A program made the position numbers and the translations under genes. 11,922 nucleotides of DNA. Source: Polynucleobacter meluiroseus. GTDB taxonomy: Bacteria; Verrucomicrobiota; Verrucomicrobiia; Opitutales; UBA953. Where the stretch lies: NCBI GenBank assembly GCA_943323725.2, contig CALPIW020000026.1, positions 1 through 11,922 on the forward strand, given 5' to 3'. Shown here in pieces: positions 6,197 through 11,922 of this stretch (positions are counted from its first letter, which is position 1; every line of letters starts with the position of its first letter). The notes below the pieces were generated by a model. That model saw only the letters and a program-made list of their open reading frames with translations. It was not told the DNA's origin and did not search any database.

Positions 6197-7729
6197 TTAC
6201 TTCTTGGCAGGCTCGGCCTTCTTGGCCGGGGCCTTCTTGCCACCCTTGGCGGCGGGCTTGGCGGCCGGCTTCGGGGCGAGGTCACGGATCTTCACGTTAC
6301 GGAACCAGACTTCGTCGCCGTGTTCCTGCAGGAGGATGTGGCCGTCGGCCCACTCGCCGAAGTTCTGGCCATACTTAGGATCGGCATACTTGGACTTCGC
6401 GACGAGGTCGCGGAACTCCGCGGTGCTGCGGTCGTAGGAGACGACGAGGCGGCCGTTGAGCCAGTGTTCGACCTTGGTGCCCTTCGCGATCACGTAGGCG
6501 TTGTTGAATTCGCCGATGCGGTTGGCGCGCTTGGTGTTGGCGGCCGTCTTCAGGTCGTAGAGCGAAGAGACGGTGCGGTTGCCATCGCGGCCGAGCTTGG
6601 CGTCCGGGTGGACGGCGTCGTCGAGCATCTGGAACTCCAGGCCGAAGGCCGAGCCGGCGCCCTGGTTGAGGTTCGGCTGCACGAAGTACTTCAGGCCGCT
6701 GTTGGCGCCCTTGGTGAGCTTGAAGTCGACGGAGACTTCGAACTCCTTGAAGCGTTCGATCGTGATGATGTCGCCGGCGTTGGCGGATTCCTTGCCGTCA
6801 CCCTTGGCGGTGCGGAGCGTGCCCTTCTCGACGGACCAGCCGGCCTTCGGGAAGTCCGGGCCCTTGGCGGAGCGCCAGCCCTTGCTGGAGCGGCCGTCGA
6901 AGAGGAGCTTCCAGCCGTCGGCCTTCTCGGACTCGGTCAGGGTGTTGTCGGGGATCTTCGAGAGCGAGATGTTGCGCCATTCGACCGTGGTGCCAGCCTT
7001 GGCGGTGTCCTTGTTGATGCCGTGGACCTGGAAGGCGATGAAACCGGTCTTGTAGCCGTCGTCACGCACGTCGACGCGCGGCACGCCGTTGAGCCAGGTG
7101 CGGATGCGGTTGCCGTTGGCTTCCACCTTCACGTGGTTCCATTCGCCGACCTTGGTGATCTCGCGACCCTGCTTGGAGAAGGCGAGGGCATCGCCGCCGC
7201 CGAAGCCGGGGAAGATCCAGCCGCGACGGCCTTCTTCGTAGAGACCGGCGGACCACATGCGGGCCTCGGTGGCGTCCTTCTTCACGTTCTTCGGATCGGT
7301 GTCGATCTCGGCCTGGTAGCCGTGGACGCGGCCGACCGGGACCTTGGCGGGCTTGCCGTCGGCGCCCTTGTAGGCGACTTCCTTGGCTTCGGAGTGGCTG
7401 CGGAACTGCACGCCCGAGTTCAGGCGCGGGTCGTTCTTGAAGTCATACTCCAGGACGAAGTTGCCGTAGTCCTTGTCGGTGGCGAGGAAGGTGTTCGGCG
7501 TGTTGAGGGTCGAGGTGCCGACGAGGGCGCCTTCGGCGTTCACGGCGTAGGTGGCGTCGCCGCCGAGCTTCTTGAAGCCCGTGAGGTCCTTGCCGTTGAA
7601 GATCTCGACTTTGTTCGGGTTGGCCTTGGGCGCGCCGGCGGCGGCCTTAGGAGCCTGGGCGTCGTTGGCGCAGCCCACGAGGAGGAGGGCGGCGGCCGTG
7701 AGGCTCAGGAGTTGCTGGGTCTTTTTCAT
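6197..7729 (-). CDS. Lipoprotein with two DUF1080 (3-keto-disaccharide hydrolase) domains
   Basis: A 510-residue protein. MKKTQQLLSLTAAALLLVGC is a lipoprotein signal with the lipidated Cys at 20, so it is membrane-anchored outside the cytoplasm. Two concanavalin-like DUF1080 domains follow, about residues 41-257 and 271-483. Each begins with a typical strand (IFNGKDLTGFKKL; LLFDGRSSKGWRS) and includes NSGVQFRS or NSGLKYFV, GYQAEID or GLEFQMLDD, a WN/FN-type strand and WLNG. The family is known to cleave 3-keto-glycosides made by Gfo/Idh/MocA-type dehydrogenases, and such an oxidoreductase is the next gene upstream. The tail (485-510) is a low-complexity Ala/Lys/Pro stretch with no domain. 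Terminators lie on both sides, so it seems to be its own transcription unit, with only about 30 nt upstream for a promoter. Which domain is catalytic is not clear. Confidence 0.93.
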   Translation of the reverse strand: MKKTQQLLSLTAAALLLVGCANDAQAPKAAAGAPKANPNKVEIFNGKDLTGFKKLGGDATYAVNAEGALVGTSTLNTPNTFLATDKDYGNFVLEYDFKNDPRLNSGVQFRSHSEAKEVAYKGADGKPAKVPVGRVHGYQAEIDTDPKNVKKDATEARMWSAGLYEEGRRGWIFPGFGGGDALAFSKQGREITKVGEWNHVKVEANGNRIRTWLNGVPRVDVRDDGYKTGFIAFQVHGINKDTAKAGTTVEWRNISLSKIPDNTLTESEKADGWKLLFDGRSSKGWRSAKGPDFPKAGWSVEKGTLRTAKGDGKESANAGDIITIERFKEFEVSVDFKLTKGANSGLKYFVQPNLNQGAGSAFGLEFQMLDDAVHPDAKLGRDGNRTVSSLYDLKTAANTKRANRIGEFNNAYVIAKGTKVEHWLNGRLVVSYDRSTAEFRDLVAKSKYADPKYGQNFGEWADGHILLQEHGDEVWFRNVKIRDLAPKPAAKPAAKGGKKAPAKKAEPAKK

Positions 7730-7755
7730 GGTGGGGGTGATTTGGTTTAGAGATG

Positions 7756-7788
7756 AAAAAGCGGAGCGGCCTGGCGACCGCTCCGCTT
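7756..7788 (-). terminator. Intrinsic terminator after the Gfo/Idh/MocA gene
   Basis: Arms AAGCGGAGCGG (7759-7769) and CCGCTCCGCTT (7778-7788) are perfectly complementary over 11 bp with an 8-nt loop. On the minus strand the stem is followed by a T-run (7760-7756). It lies 12 nt past the oxidoreductase stop and only about 30 nt before the DUF1080 ATG, so any promoter for that gene overlaps or abuts it, or the gene depends on readthrough. Confidence 0.85.
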
Positions 7789-7800
7789 CGTCGGAGGAGC

Positions 7801-9354
7801 TTAGAACGTGGTCGGGATCTCGAAGCCCTTGCGGCCGGCGCGCTTCGCGACCAGGTCGCGGTTGGCGGCTTCGGCATTGGCGCCGGTGAACAGTTCGGTC
7901 TTGGTGTCCTGCGTGAGCGGGGCGCCCAGGGTGGCCTTGGACTCGTCGAGGTTCACGCCGTTACGACCGAGGTGCTCGGCCATGCGACCGAAGGCTTCGG
8001 CGAGGCCGGAGCTGGCCTTGATGGCTTCCTTGATCTCGCCGGCGCTCTTCTTCGCGCCGAGGCGGAAGGAGATGTTGGCGGAGTGGACGAGGGCGGTGGA
8101 CAGATGGCACTCGCGGACCGGAGCGTTGATGTCGGCGGAGGAACCCTTGCGGATGCCGGCGACCCAGTTGGCGTGGTGGCCGGAGGCGCCGCCGGTGAGG
8201 TCGACCGCGTCGACGGTCTTGCCGTAGGTCTTCACGAACTTGCCGTCCTTGTCGTAGACCTGGGCGGAGTTGTAGTCCGGGACGATGATGGTGGCGTTCT
8301 CGCACTCGACGATGATGCCGATTTCCGGGGACTTGGCCGACTTCTGTCCCTTGTTGAGTTCGGAGAACTTGCCGAACTTGTTCATCGGGCCGTTGATCTG
8401 GCCGTCGGAGGTGAGGCCGTAGACTTCGGTGATGAGCGGGGCGTCGGCGTAGTTGTGGATCGAGATGAAGGTGTTCGGGGTCTCGGCGCAGTCGACGTAG
8501 CCGAAGCGGCCGCCGACGGACACGACCTCAGCGGAGACTTCGTGCGTGTTCAGGAACCAGCGGGCGATGTCGATCTCGTGGATCGCCTGGTTGCACAGGT
8601 CGCCGCCGCCGTAGTTCCAGAACCAGTGCCAATCGTAGTGGACCGGGCCGTTGTTGGCGGCGTGCTGGACCTTGTCGGTCTCGTTGCCGCGGATGGATTC
8701 CTGGATGTCGGCCGGGCCGTTCCAGAGGTCGTAGTCGATCTCGGAGGGGATGGCGTTCTTCTGGGCCGGACCGATGGACTTGCGGCGCTTGTAGCAGATG
8801 GCGCGGGCGAGCTTCACCTTGCCGTACTTGCCGGCGTGGACGTCCTTGATGGCGGCGCGGATGCCGGCGCCGGAGCGGCTTTGGGTGCCGGCCTGGACGA
8901 CGAGCTTGGAGAAGTGGTTCGAGGCGGCAACGAGCTGCTGACCTTCGAAGATGTTATGCGAAAGGGGCTTTTCGACGTAGAGGTGCTTGCCGGCCTGCAG
9001 CGACCAGATGCCCTGGATGGAGTGCTGGTGATTCGGGGAGGCGATGGAGACGGCGTCGATGTCCTTGTCTTCGAGCATCTTTCGCATGTCGGTGTAGCCC
9101 TTGGCGCCCGGGTTGTCCTTGAGGCCCTTGGCGACGACCTTGGAGTCGACGTCGCAGAGGGCGACGATGCGGACGCCCTTGATCTTCTTGAGCTCCCTGA
9201 TGTGTTCCAGACCGCGGCTGCGGAAGCCGACGACGGCGACGCGGAGGTCACCGTTGGCGCCCGTGGACTGGGCGTAGGTCTGGGCGCTGATGCCGGCCAC
9301 GGCGGCAGCCAGGGCGGAGTTCTTGATGAACGTACGACGATGTAGTTGGGACAT
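7801..9354 (-). CDS. Tat-exported Gfo/Idh/MocA family oxidoreductase
   Basis: A 517-residue NAD(P)-dependent sugar dehydrogenase-type protein. The frame extends nine codons to an ATG at 9381, but I start at 9354 because it places a twin-arginine signal (HRRTFIK, residues 5-11, then an Ala-rich core to about 28) at the true N-terminus. The Rossmann region is RVAVVGFRSRG (38-48), a variant of the glycine-rich loop, with DVD at 68-70. SPNHQH (106-111) and VEKPLSHN (127-134) are the usual family blocks; K129 of EKP is the expected catalytic Lys. AIHEIDIARWFL (257-268) gives the C-terminal-domain His/Asp pair. A Tat signal implies export folded with its cofactor, as known for glucose-fructose oxidoreductase. 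The next gene encodes a DUF1080 protein, the usual partner in 3-keto-sugar cleavage. The substrate is unknown. Confidence 0.93.
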   Translation of the reverse strand: MSQLHRRTFIKNSALAAAVAGISAQTYAQSTGANGDLRVAVVGFRSRGLEHIRELKKIKGVRIVALCDVDSKVVAKGLKDNPGAKGYTDMRKMLEDKDIDAVSIASPNHQHSIQGIWSLQAGKHLYVEKPLSHNIFEGQQLVAASNHFSKLVVQAGTQSRSGAGIRAAIKDVHAGKYGKVKLARAICYKRRKSIGPAQKNAIPSEIDYDLWNGPADIQESIRGNETDKVQHAANNGPVHYDWHWFWNYGGGDLCNQAIHEIDIARWFLNTHEVSAEVVSVGGRFGYVDCAETPNTFISIHNYADAPLITEVYGLTSDGQINGPMNKFGKFSELNKGQKSAKSPEIGIIVECENATIIVPDYNSAQVYDKDGKFVKTYGKTVDAVDLTGGASGHHANWVAGIRKGSSADINAPVRECHLSTALVHSANISFRLGAKKSAGEIKEAIKASSGLAEAFGRMAEHLGRNGVNLDESKATLGAPLTQDTKTELFTGANAEAANRDLVAKRAGRKGFEIPTTF

Positions 9355-9411
9355 AGAGGGACTTGGGGTGAGACGAAGCATATGGAGATGCCCGTTGAGT
9401 CGAGTTTGTTC

Positions 9412-9426
9412 CTAGGCATCGCCTAG
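9412..9426. promoter_or_regulatory. Perfect 6-bp dyad upstream of the oxidoreductase gene, possible operator
   Basis: CTAGGC (9412-9417) and GCCTAG (9421-9426) flank ATC. The dyad is centred about 65 nt before the chosen ATG at 9354, a plausible place for a repressor or activator site. No regulator gene is present in the window, and I could not identify convincing promoter hexamers next to it. Confidence 0.35.
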
Positions 9427-9451
9427 CCGAATATCGGCAGGACGGCCGGAA

Positions 9452-9564
9452 AGGGGTAGGGGCAGGGGTAGGGGTGGGGTAGGCATGATATCCCAACTCA
9501 TAACCCTATTATGAATAGGGGTTTATGTTTTACTATCCCTACCCCAACCCCTGCCCCTACCCCT
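9452..9564. repeat. Long G-rich/C-rich inverted repeat with nested hairpin
   Basis: Arm 1 (9452-9483) is runs of GGGG separated by TA, CA or T. Arm 2 (9538-9564) is its near-perfect reverse complement, shorter by one 6-nt AGGGGT-type unit and with one substitution. The 54-nt interior holds a smaller hairpin (AACCCTAT at 9502-9509, ATAGGGGTT at 9515-9523). It lies just past the cytochrome stop (9574) and about 100 nt before the oxidoreductase start. Five GGGG runs in arm 1 could also form a G-quadruplex. It has no T-run like an ordinary terminator but could stop transcription from either side. Confidence 0.8.
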
Positions 9565-9573
9565 GATCAAATC

Positions 9574-11565
9574 CTACTTCACCGACTTAATATACTGCCG
9601 GATGGCCTCGAATTGGTCCGGGCCCTTGCCCTCGTAGGGTTCGCTGAGCTGGGTCACGCCCTCGGGGTCCGCGTACTTGGGCATCTTGGTGTCCGGGTCG
9701 ATGCGGGTCGGGGCCAGCACCCAGCGGTGGTAGTAGCCCTTACGCAGGCGCTCGGCGGATTCCGCGAAGTTGATGGCCGGGGCTTCGAAGACCGCGGTGG
9801 CTTCCTGTTCGCCGACCGCGTGGCAGGTGATGCAGTTGAAGCCGCCGTCGGCCCCGACGAGTTTCTCGCCGTTGGCGATCTTCTCGGCGTCGCCCGCCGG
9901 TTCGTCGGCTTCCTTCTGCGGCAGGCCGTGCTGATGGTTCAGCCCGAGCGCCAGGGAGTCGGCGTGGTGGGCGAAGCCGGGCATGCGGGCGATCAGCCAC
10001 GGACGCGGTTTGTACTCGATCTGTCCGGCGATGAACTTGCTCATCCAGTCGTGGCGGAGTTTTTCGCCGAGCCAGGTGAGGGGCGGGATGGGCGCGTCGT
10101 GCACCGGTTCGCCTTCGACGTGTTCCTGGGCCGGCAGCGCGTCACGCAACTTCTTGGCTTCGCCGTCGACCTTGGTCCAGGTGCTCACCGCGCCATCGCG
10201 CGCATGGCAGGCGACGCAGTTGAGGTTCTTGATCTGGCGTTCGGCGTATTCGGCCGGCGTGTCCTGCTTGAGCGAAGCGAGGTCGGTGGCGAGGAAGGCC
10301 TTCAGCGCGGCGCGCTGCGTCGCCTCGAGCGCGAAGTCCGGCGCGGTGGCGCGGGCCTTGTCGTCAGCGGAAAGACAGCCCTTGTCGCCGGCGGCCAGGA
10401 CCTTCGCGAGCGGCGGCTGGGTGCTCGCCGGCATGCCGGCGTGGCAGTTGAGGCAACCGGCGCTGACGATCAACGCGGCGCCGCGGGCGGCGTCACCGGC
10501 GATGGGCTGGCGCTTGATCTGGCGGCTATTGAGGAGCAAATACGCCGCGAGCTGCGTGGCTTCCTCTTCCTCGAGACGGAAGTGCGGCATGCGCGTGGCC
10601 GGGTAGTGCTTGGCCGGATCCTGCAGGTATTCCACGAGCGAGCCGGGATACCACTTGTCGGCGATATGTCCCATCGGCACGCGGTCATGCGCGTCCTTGC
10701 CTTCGAAGTCCGGACGCTGGTGGCAGGCGATGCAGCCAAGGTTGGCGAAGAGTTCGCCGCCCTGCGGGGCGAGCTTGAGGTCGATCGCGCCGGCCTTGGG
10801 CGTGGCGCCTTGCGTGAGCATCGCGGCGAGGTCGGCGGCCTGCTGGGCGGAGTTCGGTCCGGTCAGCGCCTTGGGCATCAGCGAATGCGGACGAATGGAG
10901 TGCGGGGCGTGAATCCAGTCGGCGAGGACGGGCGCTTTGAACTTCGTGCCGAGCTCGGCGAGCAACGGGGCGTTCTGACCGTGCTCCGGCATGCCCGAGC
11001 CTTTCGCCGGCAGGCGCGCGGCGTCAGCGTGGCAGGCCGCGCAGTTCATCTGCGCGAAGAGCAGGCGGCCTTCGCGGCGCTGGGCGGCGAGGTCGAGGTC
11101 CTTGTCGGCGGCGTGCGTGAGGATCGACGGCGGGACGGGCTCGAGCGGGAAATCTTTCGACGCCCAGCTCAGGCGAGCGAACGTGTCGCCCTTCGCCGCA
11201 CCGGCGATCTCGGCCACGAGACGGTTCGGGCCCTTGTTGAGCTGCACGGTCTTGATGCCGGCACCGTCGAGCAGCGGCTGGCCGTTGAGGCTGAGCTTGA
11301 ACTGACCGGAAGTCTCGACCGCGAGTTTGAAGGTGCCGCGCATCGGCGACTGCAGGTCGCCTTCCCACTTCGCGGTGAACGGACCGGCCGGCAGGAACGG
11401 CGTCGGCGCCTGGCCAGCGGGAACGTAGAGCGCAAGGAGGCGATCCGTACGGACGTCGCTTTGGCCGGCGGCGGTGAAGGTGACCTTGAGGCCCGGGAGG
11501 TCCTGGGCGGAGAGGGCGGACGCGAGGGTCGCGGCGAGCAGGCAGAAGAAGCGGCGGAGACGCAT
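9574..11565 (-). CDS. Secreted pentaheme c-type cytochrome with N-terminal PA14-like domain
   Basis: A 663-residue exported electron carrier. The frame opens upstream to 11610, but I start at the ATG at 11565 because it gives a clean signal peptide (MRLRRFFCLLAATLASALSA, cleavage near 20). Residues about 25-140 look PA14-like (AKWEGDLQSPMRGTF, FKLSLNGQPLLDG). Five CxxCH haem sites follow: CAACH 175, CIACH 278, CLNCH 371, CVACH 450 and CITCH 578. Likely distal Met ligands are in SLMPK (230), TRMPHF (326), ARMPGF (528) and TKMPKY (628). The third haem domain has no matching Met, only GCLSADDK (396-403). Such proteins are common in Planctomycetes and Verrucomicrobia and are thought to take electrons from periplasmic oxidations; the partner here is unknown. 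It has its own upstream region after the terminator at 11622-11647. Confidence 0.92.
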   Translation of the reverse strand: MRLRRFFCLLAATLASALSAQDLPGLKVTFTAAGQSDVRTDRLLALYVPAGQAPTPFLPAGPFTAKWEGDLQSPMRGTFKLAVETSGQFKLSLNGQPLLDGAGIKTVQLNKGPNRLVAEIAGAAKGDTFARLSWASKDFPLEPVPPSILTHAADKDLDLAAQRREGRLLFAQMNCAACHADAARLPAKGSGMPEHGQNAPLLAELGTKFKAPVLADWIHAPHSIRPHSLMPKALTGPNSAQQAADLAAMLTQGATPKAGAIDLKLAPQGGELFANLGCIACHQRPDFEGKDAHDRVPMGHIADKWYPGSLVEYLQDPAKHYPATRMPHFRLEEEEATQLAAYLLLNSRQIKRQPIAGDAARGAALIVSAGCLNCHAGMPASTQPPLAKVLAAGDKGCLSADDKARATAPDFALEATQRAALKAFLATDLASLKQDTPAEYAERQIKNLNCVACHARDGAVSTWTKVDGEAKKLRDALPAQEHVEGEPVHDAPIPPLTWLGEKLRHDWMSKFIAGQIEYKPRPWLIARMPGFAHHADSLALGLNHQHGLPQKEADEPAGDAEKIANGEKLVGADGGFNCITCHAVGEQEATAVFEAPAINFAESAERLRKGYYHRWVLAPTRIDPDTKMPKYADPEGVTQLSEPYEGKGPDQFEAIRQYIKSVK

Positions 11566-11577
11566 GGCGGCGGAACG

Positions 11578-11607
11578 CTCCCATTGGGAGGTATTCCTGC
11601 CGTCAGG
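11578..11607. promoter_or_regulatory. Two small inverted repeats in the cytochrome gene leader
   Basis: CTCCC-ATT-GGGAG (11578-11590) and CCTG-CCGT-CAGG (11596-11607) lie between the preceding terminator and the cytochrome ATG at 11565. This 56-nt stretch must hold the promoter if the gene is transcribed independently. The arms are only 4-5 bp, so they may be chance. Confidence 0.2.
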
Positions 11608-11621
11608 CAAGCCCCCAACAA

Positions 11622-11647
11622 GAAGGCCCGGCGTGAACCGGGCCTTC
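11622..11647 (-). terminator. Intrinsic terminator after the partial gene at the right edge
   Basis: A 10-bp perfect stem (GAAGGCCCGG, 11622-11631, with CCGGGCCTTC, 11638-11647) has a 6-nt loop. On the minus strand it is followed by TTGTTGG, a weak T-run. It lies 23 nt past the stop of the edge gene and 57 nt before the cytochrome start. Confidence 0.7.
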
Positions 11648-11670
11648 GTCGATGAGGAATTCGCCTCAGC

Positions 11671-11922
11671 TTACTTGGCGAACGAGCGGTAGTCTTCGCC
11701 TTCCTTCTCCGGCACGACGTTGATCGTGTGCGCGATGTCGTCCGGCACGCGCGAGCCATCGACGGCCTTCACGTTCATCTTGATGCGCATCTGCATCACC
11801 GGCACGAGGCCTTCGACTTCGAGGAAGACGGACTTGCCGTCGTCGGCGAGCTTGACGGACTTGACCGGGACCTGGTCCGAACCTTTCTCCTCGGGCTTGC
11901 TGACCTTGTACGTGTCGGAGCC
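11671..11922 (-). CDS. C-terminal fragment of an unidentified protein, possibly a large PVC-type haem or sugar-dehydrogenase protein
   Basis: The frame is open from the window edge to a TAA at 11673-11671, giving 83 residues; the N-terminus is outside. I translated it by hand. It contains VKSVKLADDGKSVFLEVEGL, then VPVMQMRIKMNVKAVDGS and DIAHTINVVPE. This beta-rich ending, with a 'PVMQM' strand and a final 'TI' strand, reminds me of the C-termini of large Planctomycete/Verrucomicrobia proteins that combine cytochrome or sugar-dehydrogenase domains, but I recall this only loosely. The reading frame, codon use and terminator support a real gene; the function is not assigned. Confidence 0.65.
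   Translation of the reverse strand, partial: GSDTYKVSKPEEKGSDQVPVKSVKLADDGKSVFLEVEGLVPVMQMRIKMNVKAVDGSRVPDDIAHTINVVPEKEGEDYRSFAK

Noticed and set aside
6116..7750. A 544-codon plus-strand open frame opposite the DUF1080 gene
   Set aside because: Same pattern of low-complexity Val/Gly/Ala composition. The minus strand has a lipobox and two recognisable domains.
7753..9345. A 530-codon plus-strand open frame opposite the oxidoreductase
   Set aside because: It begins inside the terminator hairpin and has only Val/Asp/Gly/Leu-rich sequence; it is a codon-bias shadow.
9355..9381. Nine-codon N-terminal extension of the oxidoreductase
   Set aside because: Starting at 9354 places the twin-arginine motif six residues from the N-terminus as expected for a Tat signal; the extension adds only LRLTPSPS-type residues and has no better ribosome-binding site.
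9511..11655. A 714-codon plus-strand open frame, the longest in the window
   Set aside because: It lies opposite the pentaheme cytochrome, starts within the inverted repeat, and shows no domain or signal, so I treat it as a shadow despite its length.
1..11922. tRNA, rRNA, insertion sequence or integrase signatures
   Set aside because: I found no tRNA-like cloverleaf, no rRNA sequence, no transposase motif and no terminal inverted repeats with target duplication in the window.

Overview
The window looks like part of a chromosome from a Verrucomicrobiota-type bacterium, perhaps close to Opitutae. This is inferred from content, not from a marker gene: G+C-rich genes, several secreted sulfatases, a two-domain DUF1080 lipoprotein, a Tat-exported Gfo/Idh/MocA oxidoreductase, a PA14-like multiheme cytochrome, and poor Shine-Dalgarno sequences throughout. 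All nine genes lie on the minus strand, so transcription runs from high to low coordinates. Plus-strand open frames of several hundred codons lie opposite every large gene. They are rich in Gly, Ala, Val and Arg, carry no recognisable motif, and I treat them as shadows.

Layout in order of transcription. The right edge (11922-11671) holds the last 83 codons of a gene of uncertain function, closed by a hairpin terminator. Next is a secreted pentaheme c-type cytochrome with an N-terminal PA14-like region (11565-9574). A 219-bp gap follows with a large G-rich/C-rich inverted repeat and a small perfect dyad. Then comes a Tat-signal Gfo/Idh/MocA oxidoreductase (9354-7801) with its own terminator, and a lipoprotein with two DUF1080 (3-keto-disaccharide hydrolase) domains (7729-6197), also with a terminator. 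A tight three-gene operon of exported formylglycine sulfatases follows (6077-1489; 3-nt gap, then a 4-nt ATGA overlap). After a 212-bp gap with short repeats and a candidate promoter, the left end (1276 to the edge) holds three consecutive related small membrane proteins of unknown function; the last is cut by the window.

How the genes may work together (inference): the sulfatases would remove sulfate esters from an anionic glycan in the periplasm or outside the cell. The oxidoreductase and the DUF1080 protein match the two halves of a 3-keto-sugar route, oxidation of a sugar hydroxyl followed by cleavage of the keto-glycoside. The pentaheme cytochrome could carry electrons from sugar oxidation. 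No sulfatase-maturing enzyme, glycoside hydrolase, transporter or regulator is visible here, so the substrate cannot be named. The least explained parts are the trio of membrane paralogues and the long inverted repeat near 9.45-9.56 kb.
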